This document shows, piece by piece, positions 26,601-39,566 of a stretch of DNA of 64,000 bases (position 1 is the first letter of the stretch; the number at the start of each line of letters is the position of its first letter). The DNA comes from Glandiceps talaboti (lineage: Eukaryota; Hemichordata; Enteropneusta; Spengelidae). The notes under the pieces are model-generated. The model ran no database searches, was not told where the DNA came from, and was given only the letters and a program-made list of their open reading frames with translations. The position numbers were made by a program, and so were the translations under genes. The stretch is from NCBI RefSeq assembly GCF_964340395.1, contig NC_135552.1:23957681-24021680 (forward strand), read 5' to 3'.

Positions 26601-28484
26601 ATATCAATTGAATCAAAGTCTGCTCCATTCAAACCTGTCACAAATGTGACATACTATAGAGGGTATGTGTGAATCACTTTGTCTTGCATCCATATTAAAT
26701 TAGACAAAAACCAAGTATGTATAATGCTAGCTCAGGATTCTTATCATGCACAGGGACTCTAATTAAGTGTCTACAACCATATGCAACATGTACCGGTAGT
26801 ATTAGATATGAGCTTTCTATATGTAACATTCAACTTGACCTTTGAGGACACAGTGACAAAGGTCATTGTTTTGATACGACAGACAGTGTGTGTGTGTGTG
26901 TGTGTATGTGTGTGTGTGTGTGTTTGTGTGTGTGTTTGTGCGTGTGCGTGTGTGTGTGTGTGCGTGTGTGCATGCGTGCATGCGTGCATGTGTTTCATTT
27001 TTTGAACACACAGGTGACTGTACTTCATACCTGTACATTAGTTAATCATCCCTAAAAATTACACATGCTTAGATTTCCCGACCATTGTAATGATAATACA
27101 ATTCTCATTTACAGATTTCGAAGGAGCGAGTCCACAAAGTATGAGTCCACGTGAAGTCAGCCTATCAGATACCTTGTCCAGAAGTTCAGTTATTAATAAA
27201 TTTTCAAAGTATTGCTCTGAGGACTGGATAAAACAATTGTAAGTTTCATGTATGTTCACCTTTGACCTGTATTCTGTCACTCAACAAATTTGAGTAATCG
27301 GTGTCAGGTATTCTGATAATCATGTGGCTATATACTGCATGATATTTTCAAGTTGGGTACAACTATACCATGTAATCAAATATTAGTCCTCAATATTTTT
27401 TGTCATTCAGCCAAGTAAGATATGAGTGACCTAAGGGGCCTTGCCACTATGAGTTGGTAGACGAGTAGTGACAAAACTTTAGGTCATAGTTGTTTTCCGG
27501 CAGAATGAAGAAACTATATATAGGAGAGCCCACTACTCCATAATACCATGTAAGAAACTCTTTAAAATTAAATATGTTTTACATCAATAATTTCTCTCTA
27601 CAGAAAATCCAAATATGAAGCCTCTGAAAGGGAAAAACTTCGTCAAATTGAAGAAGTAAAAGTAAAACTTCGGATCTATCAAGAAAGGGTAAGATGATAG
27701 CACTTAAGATATCCCATTTACCATACACAATTAACTGTAAACTTCATTTGATTATACTGTTTACTGGAGAAATGTCAATTACTGATGCCAAAGCCAGCTT
27801 CTGCAAAATGTGATGTTCCGAAATGTAAACTTTACCAGTAATGTCTGTGTGTAGTGTGAATTGGATAAGTTTAATCACAGTGTCATGCATATAAATACAT
27901 CATATGATGAATCAACATAAATGGGTTTCAACTACTTGGGCATGTGGCAAAATTCTTGTGAAATTGTATTGACTAAAACAAACTTTAAATGTACAGCTTT
28001 CTTGTCCAGACATTGGTGGGATCAATTAATCTAAAACACATCACCAGAAATAATGATTAGTTTTTATATTTTTACTTCATTCCTTCACCCTTAGTCTTTG
28101 CTTACTAAAACATGCAAATTTATTTTCTTCATTTTGCATTTAAAGATTTCAACTTAAGAACAAAATGTGACCAACTCTTAATTTTGAATTGTGATGGAAC
28201 TGTATCAGTTATCATGCATTCAAGTAATTTTACCCCAGTAGACAAAGATAAGCTTGCTAATTTAGTTAGTTCTCACATATTGATACATATCCTTTTTTCA
28301 CAGCGTGCTGAACATGAAGCCAGGCTTGAAGAACAGGTAGGTGCAATAAACTTGTAAACATGGCTCTGACTTTTAGTATATGCAAGATCAGAGACAAGAC
28401 GGATGATGTATAGCTTAGGAGGACCAGCTATGTTGCAGATCCTATTAGCTAAGTGTTACTTTAAAAATACTATATTTTGACATT

Positions 28485-28542
<58 letters not shown>

Positions 28543-31500
28543 TTGGATCAGAAACATGAAGTGTATTTGTGAGAAGAAGCCAGGTATGATGTAGATCCTC
28601 ATCACATAAGTTGGACAAAAGATCCTAAAAATTGAATGAACTTTCAAAGAAATTGTAATGATTGGCTAAGTCAGAGATAAAGTGTGTAGCTGAGAAGGAG
28701 ACAGTTATATGATTGGCTAAGTTAGAGATAAAGTGTGTAGCTGAGAAGGAGACAGTTATATGATTGGCTAAGTTAGAGATAAAGTGTGTAGCTGAGAAGG
28801 AGACGGTTATATGACTGACCTCATCGGCTGCTTGAGTAAATATCTCAATTGATGTGATTTGCCAGATCAGACATAGAATGTATATAATATGTTGAGAATG
28901 AGATTGCTACGTTACCAATCCCATCAGATAAGTTACAGAAGATCCTAACTTGGGTGAACAGTCTGATTTACTGTGTCAGACAGTCTTAGAATATGTATCA
29001 CTGCGAAAGAGTCAGCTGTGATGTATATTGTTGGTCACTTAGCTATGTTTAACACAAGATCCTAACTTGAATCAATTTATGATTTGCCAGATCAGAGACA
29101 GAATGCATATTGCTGAGAAAGAGCCACCTGTTTTAGAAGATGTTGAAGACACAGATGAAGAAGAAAGTCTACCAGAATTGACAGAAGAAATGGAAAATGA
29201 AATAGATAATGCATTTGTTGCCAACCCTAGGGAAGAGATCCTGACAGAAGGTTTTAGATTGTCAATTACTAGGGATGATATACAGACTCTGAGTGGACTA
29301 AACTGGTTAAATGATGAGGTATTGTGTACTGTCCTATTTGTGATGTTCACCTGTGTAATCAAATACATGTAATGATTTCCCCATGACATTCTGGAAGCGC
29401 TGCACAGATAGCCTTTGAGCTAACCATATATTGGCACAAACCCTTATACTACACAGAGAACATATGGTATACTCAAAAACTCCAGCATGTAACAATCACC
29501 CCAATATTTTATCTTTGTTCAGCCCAGTAAATGGGTAACTTAAGGGGTCTTGTCACTATGAGCTGCTTGATGAGTAGTGACAAGGCCCCTTAGGTCACAA
29601 GCATTTTGAGCTGAATGATGAAATATATTGGGGAATAGTATATTAATTCCTTGCCTTTTAGTTAGCCTCATCATGTGTACAAGACCCTTGATACATGTGT
29701 GTATTGATATAATGATTGTACCAGGATGCCACCACCACCACCACCACCATCACCACAGCAACATACACTTTGATAAAATCGTTTCCTTTTCTGATTTGAT
29801 TGTTTCAGGTCATAAATTTTTACATGAATTTATTGATGAAAAGAGGCCAAGATGAGGTATGTACATAATGATGATAAATAATATTAGTCTTTATCTAACA
29901 CTTTCCCATACTGTGCTCAGAGTACTTTATAATTATTACCCCTGTCATGGATCTTTAGTGGAACAATAGCCCTCTATACTTTCTCAACTTTCTGGGGAGC
30001 ATACAATCAATTGCAGTACCTATACATGCATATGATTAAATATTCACATTGCAAACGCTATCCTATCAGGTTCCCAATTATACAGCTGGGTTGACCGGGG
30101 CACAATTGTAGTTAAAATCTTGCCCAAAGAGTTAAGCTATAACCTATTCCGACACAAGGCTTGAACCAACAACATGCAGATTCCAAGCCATGTATAACAG
30201 ATTGTAGTCCTCCTACTGGACAGTGGGTAGTTACATATTATTCAAGGCTTCCTGTCAGTGTACAACAATACCAATACAGTGCGAATGTCAATCTTTGTCT
30301 TCCAGGGCAACCTAACAAGTCCATGCCTTTAATACAAGTTATTCCCTCTCTTTGTCTTCCAGGGCAATCTAAAAGTCCATGCCTTTAATACATTTTTCTA
30401 TCCTAAATTATGCAAAGATGGCTACTCTTCACTAAGACGCTGGACTAGAAAAGTAGATATATTTGGAATGGACTTAGTTTTTGTACCGGTACATTTAGGA
30501 ATGCATTGGTGTTTAGCTGTAAGTATTGTACATTTAGGTTTTGTGCCAATGTTGAGTTTTCTCAGTCCAAAAAATATCAGACCATTTTCCTATTGATTTT
30601 AAGCCCATGGGAAATCAGTACTATTTGGATTGTTTTCAAAATATCATTGCCACTGAGTTCGCCAATATTTTGTACCTATCTGTAAGTTTGTGTTCCAAAT
30701 TCATAGTTCCTGTGTCAATAAAAGAACTTCTTGACGTTGAGATTACTTGATATTGTAGTCACTGAACCCTCACAGAAATTGTAGGTACAAGCTCTCTTAG
30801 CACTTACATGAATCAAGTTGATAGTCAAAATGTGATCCTTTAATGTGAAAATAAAATTGCCTCGTTTATGCATTCAATCATCATTACATAAAATATAAAT
30901 GTGTTTTTTTTATCCAACAGGTGATAGACTTTAGGAAAAAATCAATAACATATTATGATTCAATGGGTGGTAACAATATGCAGTGTCTCAATAAACTCAG
31001 GTATGTTAACATATTGATGATGCACTGTGGTTTTTAGCCCTGACACACACACATGCTCAAACTGCTGTACAATAGTCACTACCAAGCACAGACCTGTAAT
31101 GGTACAACCTGTTAAACTTTTGTTAGTTCTCAATTCCTTGCTTCCACTAAATTTATGCTCTCATAATGATCACATCCTACCAGGTACCCATATTGTTGAG
31201 TATACAGGGCACTAGTACGGTTCAAAGACTGCTTAAGAACTTATGCCTGTATTTTCTAGAGACGGACACAAAATGCTACTGCAAAAGTTGATGAACTGAA
31301 CTAGTATGTAAGCAAGCCATGAAGGGCTTTCTTGCTATTGAACAAATGATGTGTTAACCCTGAGTAATGTAACAGGAGTGTTTGGCCACCTTGCAATTAT
31401 TTTTAAACACCCTCATGGCCTCTTGATGAAAAGTAAAACGAATTTCTGACTACCGGTACTGATATTGGAACAATAACCACTCACAAGTGAAGCTCATATT

Positions 31501-33030
31501 GTAATACAAAGTCGTACGGTAAGTGTGCATTCTCGCGAGCAGTGCCAGTCTTATGGAACAGTATACCACTTGAACTTCGTTCTTCAGCAACTGTCGATAA
31601 ATTCAAGAAGGACATCAACACACATCTGTTTGCAAGAGCTTTCTAACTTTTTAGTATAGCGCCATAGAACATTACGTCGTATTGGATTTTGGCGCTACAC
31701 AAATTCTTTTGATTGATTGATTGATTGATATTTCCTCATCAGCCCTAGTTCCCTAAATAGTCTAAAGATTTGATTTAGCAAAGAGACACTCACATGCCTG
31801 TCTATTACTGACATAGCAAACGCTTCAGTTATGACCATAGTATAGAGAATGAGAGAGACTTTCAGAAAGCAAGGGGACCATGAGTGAATTACTTGTGATA
31901 CAATATCTTAATTTTATTGTTTACAGGGAATACCTAAAAGCAGAGCATTCAGACAAGAAGAAACGAGAGTATGATATCGGTGACTGGCAGCTTGACACAA
32001 TCAAAGACATCCCACAACAGATGAATGGAAGTGATTGTGGAATGTTTGCTTGTAAATATGCTGAGTACATTTCAAGAGATGTTAACATCTCATTTAGACA
32101 GGTATGAAAGACTTGTGTATAAAGTATAACTATGACATATAGGTATCCTGTGGAGTCTGTCAAATACGCTAAGTTAAACCTATTTCCTAGCTTCCTGATG
32201 GAAAATTATGATTGCATATATTATTGCGTATTATGTACCCATGCTTACTTGTACTGGTGCATGTGGTCGTTCATTGTACTTGAAAGCGTGTGATCGTACA
32301 GTATCATTTACACAGAAATTGCTGTTTCACATCAGCGTATGTAATAATAACAGAACCCCATGCCACATAAGTTCCAGTGTGGGTACTAAGAGGTGTTAGC
32401 ACACATGCTTACAGTATTTTCTGCTGTACTTTCCCTCACTATGCTCAGAAAATACAGCCATAGAGAACACTGCAACAATGCAAGCACTTATGCAAATACC
32501 CTTGAGTACACACACCACACTCACACTCACATGGAATGGGCTTGTGTCATATATTAAATGTATAAGTGTCACTAATGTTAAATTAACATGTAAATTCTTC
32601 TCATGATGTTTTTTACTTTCTTTATTGCTGATTGAAGTAGAAATTGGAACTTGTTACCATTGTTGCATAATCCTGATAGCATGACTAAACATTATATTAC
32701 AATGAGTAACACTGAAGTAAATCACTTTCTCTCAATGTGCTACACTCATTTATAGCATTATACAATATAAATGTATGTTTTATCTCTTCCAAGTGAAAGG
32801 CCTTGTGATTTCAGGACGTCTGTTGATTAGAACTGTTGAAATGTCACTTGCAAGAAGTATAACATTTTGTCATCCTTTCAGAAATTAATTTTGTGAACAT
32901 ATTCAGAGATGCTTTTCTTGTTACTATCCAACTACATGGCCTAAATATTACTCTGTTTATATTTCAGGAACACATGCCATATTTCAGACGTCGAATGGTT
33001 TGGGAAATACTTCATCAACAGTTAATGTAA
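20658..33030 (+). CDS. sentrin/SUMO-specific protease, SENP1/2-like
   Basis: Sixteen coding exons: 20658-20773, 21414-21493, 21770-21844, 22389-22509, 22735-22927, 25186-25325, 26092-26309, 27115-27238, 27604-27688, 28304-28336, 29091-29318, 29809-29856, 30363-30518, 30921-31000, 31927-32101 and 32968-33030. Every phase agrees, giving 644 residues, close to human SENP1. The N-terminal half is low-similarity with basic patches (SLKRSR, RKKHRR) typical of nuclear-targeted SENPs. The C-terminal C48 protease domain starts near residue 449 ([20 protein letters not shown]). It keeps the full triad and oxyanion glutamine: His535 in GMHWCLA, Asp552 in YYDSMGG, Gln597 and Cys603 in [11 protein letters not shown]. 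The enzyme matures SUMO precursors and removes SUMO from targets in the nucleus. An 11-codon exon (28304-28336) lies in a charged, probably helical linker. SENP1 versus SENP2 is not decided; vertebrates split them later. Confidence 0.92.
23596..23822. mobile_element. hairpin MITE, copy 1
   Basis: Long inverted arms (outer AATCTGATTAAAATCC, then GATGTAGATGTCGGC, CGTTCATTGCTATTTTAC, GTACATGTTT) fold around a short centre near 23700-23720. The same family as 24240-24479. Confidence 0.85.
24240..24479. mobile_element. hairpin MITE, copy 2, with 11-bp target duplication
   Basis: Inverted arms as in copy 1, with a centre containing GCCTGATCG and its complement. TGGAAGCTGTT occurs directly at both edges (24229-24239 and 24480-24490), a clean target-site duplication. 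The insertion abuts the 3' part of the broken minus-strand ORF. Confidence 0.9.
24470..24845 (-). pseudogene. broken transposon-type ORF fragment
   Basis: On the minus strand, an ATG at 24845 opens a frame ([15 protein letters not shown], faintly SAP-domain-like) that stops after about 46 codons. A neighbouring frame then continues with charged sequence ([20 protein letters not shown]) until it runs into the hairpin MITE and stops at 24470. The frame change is either a frameshift or an unrecognised intron. It lies between the outer inverted repeats, so it may be part of the host element's gene. Family not recognised. Confidence 0.45.
26272..26551 (+). repeat. 57-bp tandem array over the SENP exon 7 donor
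   Basis: Five units start at 26272, 26329, 26386, 26443 and 26500. The first is the true end of exon 7 (CTCAGCCAG then GTATGT). Later units repeat exon end plus intron start, with GTAGGT after CCAG, and each begins after an acceptor-like TATATCAG. Confidence 0.95.
26886..26990. repeat. (GT)n microsatellite
   Basis: An interrupted GT/GTGC run of about 100 bp in SENP intron 7. Confidence 0.9.
27389..27525. mobile_element. ATTCAGCC/GACCTAAGGGG MITE, copy 1
   Basis: An inverted-repeat element in SENP intron 8. The left part contains CAATATTTTTTGTCATTCAGCC and GTGACCTAAGGGGCC; the right part contains the complement-type TTAGGTCA and GCAGAATGAAG. Most decayed of the three copies. Confidence 0.6.
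28490..28539. repeat. (TA)n microsatellite
   Basis: About 25 TA units in SENP intron 10. Confidence 0.95.
28660..28812. repeat. 51-bp tandem repeat, three copies
   Basis: Near-identical units start at 28660, 28711 and 28762 with GATTGGCTAAG and contain GTGTGTAGCTGAGAAGGAG. In SENP intron 10. Confidence 0.95.
29499..29636. mobile_element. ATTCAGCC/GACCTAAGGGG MITE, copy 2
   Basis: Terminal CCCAATATTTTAT and ATATATTGGGG are inverted; inside are AAGGGGTCTTGTCACTA and TAGTGACAAGGCCCCTTAG as near-perfect complements around a short loop. In SENP intron 11. Confidence 0.85.
30293..30400 (+). repeat. 57-bp duplication of the SENP exon 13 acceptor
   Basis: CTTTGTCTTCCAGGGCAA at 30293 recurs at 30350, followed in both by AGTCCATGCCTTTAATACA. 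The second copy is the acceptor used. The upstream copy carries one extra base, so splicing there gives a TAA after eight codons. Confidence 0.9.
31512..31728 (+). mobile_element. LINE 3' tail (CR1/L2-like), 5' truncated
   Basis: A 44-codon ORF (31512-31646) reads [20 protein letters not shown] and ends THLFARAF, the typical C-terminus of CR1/L2-group reverse transcriptase polyproteins. It is followed by a short 3' UTR and a GATT/TTGA repeat tail ending at about 31728. The rest of the element is missing. In SENP intron 14. Confidence 0.8.
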
Positions 33031-34216
33031 CCAAGGGAGTCATGAACTTGAAACAGTCACATCACTCACTGTGACAGCATGAATATGAAACAGTATGAGC
33101 TGCTTTGCTTTGACCGTAAACTCTACATAGAGTTAATGAACTTGAAAATGACATCACTGAGCATGAAACAGAGTTGCTTTACTTTGACTGTAAAGTTGAC
33201 AGAGTTTGTAAACTTGAAAGTGATTCATTGCTGTGGAAAATTTAGGGCAACTTTGCTTTGACTATGAACTCTACAGAAATCAGAGAGTTTGTGAACTTGA
33301 AATTAAGACAATGTTGTGAACACATAACAGTGTTGCTTTGACAGTGAGCTCTACTACAGTAATCAGACAATTTGTGAACTTGAAACTGACATATGGCACT
33401 AAAAATTACAGCAAGGAACACCTTTATTTTGAACATGAAATCTGCACAGAAATGAAGTAGGTTGAAAACTTAGGATAAGAGAACATGGCTGTAAACTAGG
33501 AATAAAGAACTGTGCTTGGATCTCTACTGCTGCAGAACTCACAATATTAACGATAAGCTTTGCCATGACATTGAAGCGTATAGAATTCTAAGGGACTGTG
33601 AACTTGACATTGAGATGTGACTGAATGAAGGTACAGGTTACAGCTTTGCTTTGCTATTGAAATCTGCCAAAATATGATGAAAACTAAACTCAAAATATAT
33701 GTAATGTAGAAATCAGTGAAACTGAACCTGACAAAACAGAAATGACTAAATGTTGTGAGCATTACTTTTATATTGAAATACACAAAAATCAAAAGCTTTA
33801 CCTTGAAATCGCTAAAAATCAATGAAACTCCTAATTTTGATGTAAAGACATAAGACAAGAAACAGTGGAATGATTGCTTTATTTAAAGGAAATAACGTGT
33901 AAATATGAAGGTAGAAAAGTATGTTTTGCATTTTATTCTTAATAATTATGTATGTCTATTATTGTGTAAGATTCAACTATTTACTGTGGTCTATATGCTG
34001 CTAGGAATATATACCCTTACCACTCATCAACCTCAGCTTTTGGTCAGACTTGTACTTGTACTATATATATAGTAGTTGTTTTTTGTTATTTTTGGAGTAG
34101 TATCATTTTTTTATTTCAAAACAGTCAGATAGTACTATTTTTTCCCCAATATTGTCATTATTATAAATATGTCAGTCTTGAGACAGAGAGAGCTTTTGTA
34201 TTTTCCAAAGAATAAA
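33031..34216 (+). other. presumed SENP 3' UTR with degenerate tandem repeat
   Basis: From about 33050 to 33480 the pair GCTTTGACTGTAAACTCTAC and TGTGAACTTGAAA recurs every 75-82 bp in decayed form. An AATAAA at 34211-34216 is a candidate polyadenylation signal. UTR extent is inferred. Confidence 0.5.
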
Positions 34217-35250
34217 AGAGAACTAGGCCTTGAATACTTCTGTAACACTGTGTCATACTGCATTGCTAAGGCTGGACTTGGTCTCTCAGACATTACCGGT
34301 ATACATCATAGTTTTTTATTTTACCATGAAACAAATAAAATATAATTTAAAAAACATGAAATTTAAAGTCTACAATGATGACATCTATTGCAGCTCTCTG
34401 CAACTGATGTTTGACATTGTTCATTCATTTCTTGAAAGTTCTGGATAGCAAATCTCTCCCAGAAAAGTTCTGGAAGATCAAATCTCTGCTGGAAATTCCT
34501 ACTCCCGGAGACTCCAGGGAAATGTAATTTATGAAATGGTTAGCCATGACAGGAATTTCTGTCTTACCAAAGCAGTGTAGTAGTGCGATGCATTTAACAT
34601 ATCCCTGACAAATGACATTATTTAGCTATTATTACTATAGCCTGTTTATGTCCTGATTTGTAATTTTGCCTCGCTGTCTTACTAATGGCTTGTAATGCTA
34701 TTTATGGCAACCGATTAATTTAACCACGCCCCCAGTTGCAGTTATCAGCATGCCTGTTTGTAGATATTTACATAATATTCACTATATGTAAATTATGTCA
34801 CTCTTTATGCTTATCTCAACAAAGGCAAGTTTACTGACTTCATGTGACTATAGTCAATTAGAATGATGCCAGTTATCACTGAGTCTCCATTGCGATCAAC
34901 CAGTTGGGCATTTTTTCAAACCAACCAGTTTAAGCACTTTATTTTCAAACCACATTATTTGGTTGCCTTTGATAACATTACTAGCAGTTAGTGAGACAAT
35001 CACAGATCACTTTGGAGATGCCTGGCAAGTTCAGCAACTTAAAGTTTAAAGGCCACTCTATTGACCCCTATACTTAAAGATTGTTTACATAAACACACTT
35101 GGATCAAAACAAAACAAACCTAACAGCAAAAATTGCCACAAATTATAAGTTAATATTATATGTAGATATATGTGTTCTGTAGTCTCTTTCAACTGACATG
35201 TCACATTTGATGTAATTTCAAGAAATGTGTTACTATTTAGAGATAATGAA

Positions 35251-35476
35251 GTTTCAAAAGAAAAGTCCAGTCAGACTTATTTCTACCTTTAGTACACTTG
35301 TATTGATTACTGCTATCAACTTATAGGAAAAGTCCAGTCAGACTTCTGTCTACTAGTGTTCTAAAAACAGAAATAAGTCTGACTGGACTTAATTTTTACT
35401 TTAAACGTTGATAGCAGTAATCAATACAAGTGTACTGATGGCAGAAATAAGTCTGACTGGACTTTTGCTTTGAAAC
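35251..35476. mobile_element. nested foldback element
   Basis: Outer arms start GTTTCAAAAG and end CTTTGAAAC. AAAGTCCAGTCAGACTT occurs twice forward (35260s, 35330s) and twice inverted (about 35375-35395, 35445-35465), and ACACTTGTATTGATTACTGC is mirrored. The double set of arms looks like one hairpin within another. Confidence 0.8.
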
Positions 35477-36796
35477 ACCACATTCAGCTTAGTATAGTGA
35501 AATCTACAGATGTTGTGATGTGTGTCTGTTTCCTTTCTCAACATTTCACAATGTTTATGAGCAATTAGTTATTTAAATTTTGTGCTCTATGTTTTTATGT
35601 CAATTAGATTGCCCCAACATATCAATATTTCATTATCAGATGATAATGAAATAATTATTATAGAATATAGTGCTGATAATTGAGCCTTCAGTTTACTAAG
35701 ATAGACGCAAACTAAATCTATTGTTCTTCGATGTGTTAGATTACACAAGTGGGTGATAGCAGTTCCTCTGTTGTGCGACTGTAATCACCCTGTGATCAAG
35801 ATAGTGTAAACATTGGAAGTCCCAAAACAGTACACTGCAAGTTATGGAACTACTAGTAGCTTTCAGAGACATCTCCCTACTGAGACTATAATTAAACCAA
35901 CATCCATTCAATAGCTTATCACTGTTGTATCAACATATTGCAACAATAGGTTTAGTTGGGTCTATCTTAGTAAACTAAAGCCAAATTACGAAACTAAAAT
36001 TTGTTTGATTTTTACCTAAATGCTGCCCTTACCTAAAACATAATGAACAATCATACTAGGTGACACATATTTGTGATCACTGTACACCCTATCTTCTTTC
36101 CATGTATTATTCCCAGTCATTCAACCCTTATCCACAGCAAATCCATTGTCCGGCATGGCAAGCAAATACACTTGAAGAAAAAGTATATGTATCTAATACA
36201 ATGTGATAAGTAGCAACTCTTGACTAGAGTATAGATATTTTTCCACTTCTACCCCCCTATTATTAAAGATTAATTTTTTTTCACAGTTCATTGTAGAATT
36301 GTATACCTGTTTTAATATCTCAATATTAAAAGATGTTTTCATTTATTATATAATATACTCATATGTCCACGTGAATTTCTTACACAGTGTGTCTGTCTGT
36401 GTCTGTGTGTTTTCTGTCACTGTTTGCAAGTTTGTGTAAAATGGAGAGGGTGTATTTCCTTTGGGATGTTGGATTACTGATCAGTGATTATAAGCCAAGA
36501 GGTCACATGGACGAGAAATAGATATTTATTTTTTGTTTGTGAATGAGAACAACATCACTACGTTTTTCTATTTGAAAAAAACATTGACTAACAAGGTCCG
36601 TATTTGTAACTCAATAATTGCAAAAAAAATAAACAAAATGTGTAAAAGTTTGTTATTGTACGTAAGGTAGTGATTTGTAAACAATCTGGGTATACACAAG
36701 TAATCACTATCCAGTCCAGGCTGTGTATGTGTACATCACTTTCCTTATATTGAAACATAACCATGCGTAAATAGTTTGACTATTTCTATGTACTTG

Positions 36797-36798
<2 letters not shown>

Positions 36799-36840
<42 letters not shown>

Positions 36841-36862
36841 TTTCTTTCTTTTTCTTTCTTTC
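36799..36862. repeat. (CTTT)n microsatellite
   Basis: About 16 TTTC-type units. Responsible for a Lys/Glu/Arg-rich false ORF on the minus strand. Confidence 0.95.
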
Positions 36863-37195
36863 TACTCTATTGTAGAATGTTGTAAGACAGAAAGGTGTAG
36901 AAAATAGATAAAAGTCATCGTAACTCATCAACATATATGAGGAGAAACTTTTCAGCAGACGCGTCCGAGTCCCGGGGTCCGAGTCCCATTTCGTGCATGC
37001 AGTTCGTGCACATTTCGTGTACGTTATTAGACCAACGCCCTCAGCGGTCACATCGCAGTAGTAAGATGGCACCCACCACATCAACATCACAAACACATGC
37101 ACGATGCCAAAATATTGAAGAAAATACGCCGTATTTTGTAAGTTACAAAGAGTAAAAGAAGAAGATTGACTCGGCAAACGTTGAAATACCTCAAA

Positions 37196-39515
37196 ATGTC
37201 TGATGAAGGTAATTTGAAATTGTTGTCTACGAGTGAGAACTAAATGTAAACAATTCGTGCTGTGCAGCTGGGTTGGGATGATGGCAGGATCAGGAAGATC
37301 TTTGCATTGTTGTGTACATAAATGAAGCTTTTGGGTGATAGTCAAAATGAGTTCGCAATATTCCTCGTCTGCAGGCAGTATTGATATGTTCCACTATGTA
37401 TATCGTCGTAGGGTTTTGTATTCTCTCCGTTCGCTTACACAAAACGGCATGGATTTCTATCTTTCGTAGCTCAGATACATAATTTACAACGTGTCACGGG
37501 CTGAAGGTCACACAAAAAAGTGCGGGGGGGGGGGGTTAAAACTGTTTACAGGTACAATTTATAGTTTAGTTTATTTTATCACAGCAGTATAGTTTATACA
37601 TGTCAATAATGTGTGTTGTAAGACTTTTTGGAGCTCTTTCACTTTTGAAGTTGTAAGATAAATATTGAGACACTCCTAATTAATATTGAAAAATAACTTG
37701 TAAAAACAAAGTTTAACAAAAACTAATTTTGAGGGTTAGGGTTGATGCATAACTTGTAATCTTTCAAGAGCTTGTAATGTGTCATAATAAGCATCTAATG
37801 TCAGTTTATACAGCATGTATTGAAATTGTATTATAAAGTACATGTTGTATAAACTGACATTATATGCTTATTATGACACATTACAAGCTCCTGAAAGATT
37901 ACAACTTATGCATCAACCCTAACCCTCAAAATTAGTTTTTGATGCCCAATACATATTCATAACTAATTTATCTAAAGGAAATTAGCACTTTAATAGGAGA
38001 CATAAATATGTTTGAGCATCTAATAAATATTCATGTCTGCTAAGTTGAACTGAATTTAGTTCTCCAAGATCCATTTCGTCCACTGTCTGGAGATCAATCC
38101 ACAGTAACCTTAGTCTGGATGCTAACTGAGTGAAAGTATAAATCATAACGATACTGTATAGGAACTAGACTATGTGAGTGAAGGTATAAATTGTAACGAT
38201 ACTGTATAGGAACTAGACTACAGTAACCTGAGTAGAGAGAAAAACACAATAACAAAACAGACATTCACAATAAAAGACAACATAGTGAGAATGGTGACAA
38301 TCCAATGCCATAACAATTCTGACCAATCTAGTATTAGATTCGTGAAGCAAAGGTACAAAACTGAAGAACAATATAGAGGTGAACAAAAGCTCAATGTGGT
38401 GTTTGCATGCAATGAATGAAATCTATGTCATGGGAAATCATGAAATGACTCTCCAGAAGCCAAAGTTTATGAAAATACCATTATTTCCTGGAGCGGCATT
38501 TCCCTTTAATTAAGACAGTGGGTATGTGAAGACTGTAAGGTGCAAAATTGCTAAGTTTTTTAAGTTTATAATTGTCCTTGTTATTACCTTATAATAGACA
38601 GCAATGATTCAGGACCGAAAATAATTCATGGTTCATCTGAAAATACAACAACTACAGTACAAACATCATCACCATCGTCATCCCAACCAGAGGCACAGAA
38701 GTCTGCACCACCACATTGCCAATCACAGTCACCAGCTGTAGCAGATCAGAATCCATCACCACAGTGCAGTCAATCATCATCATCATTAGGAGCAGTCATA
38801 GACCAAAGTTTTTCACCACAATATGGCCACCAATCACCATCTGTAGCTTTAGATCGAAACCCTTCACCGCCACCACCCACTGAATCAAAGAAACTGGAGG
38901 ACCAACTTCATGCTGATATCATTGGAGATACAGTGTTTAGTAAACATTGGGTTTTTACCCTTCTCATGAAGCTTATAAAGGTAGGACAATTCCTTATGTT
39001 AGATTTGTATAGACTCTGAGTCACAACTTGTATGACTTTGAAACTCATGCTATCAGCAAGAAAACTTTGCAAGTTAGTATAGTAATAAACCAAGACAGTA
39101 ACTGCTAGCACATTAACATCATTTAGGATCAATATTACAGTGTCTTTGCCAAGGTTTAGGAACCCTCAATAACAGAAGGAGGTTGGAAGGGTGGTGTGTA
39201 GGTGTGTGTAGGTGTGTGTGTAGTAGTGTGTCTTGTAAAACTGGCATAGTTTCCCCAACATGCCATAATTTTAGTCAGACTCAGAAACCCAAGTAAAATA
39301 ACTCTGGTACTTGAAGAGATGTTACCTACAAATGCAGTATCTTTATTGGTATATGTTCTCCCACTGTGGAAAATGTACAGTACTTACTAAGGCCATCCAT
39401 GTGACAATGGCTTGGCAGGTTTCTGCCAGTGCTTCAAAATTGTTCTATCATCCCTGAGCTTTGATCTTTGAATGACACATTGATACTTTCACATGAAGAG
39501 AAGTCACTGATCCCA

Positions 39516-39566
<51 letters not shown>

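Larger units (their letters stand above)
34217..37195. other. gap between SENP and SAAL1
   Basis: AT-rich, no gene seen. Contains a nested foldback element and a (CTTT)n tract at 36799-36862. The SAAL1 promoter is presumably just upstream of 37196 but has no recognisable core element. Confidence 0.6.

Noticed and set aside
36707-37345. 212-codon minus-strand ORF
   Set aside because: It spans a (CTTT)n tract and the SAAL1 first exon, has no family motif and looks like chance.
37717-37941. GGGTTAGGGTT inside the foldback arms as an interstitial telomere repeat
   Set aside because: Fewer than two full TTAGGG units; it is simply part of the inverted arm.
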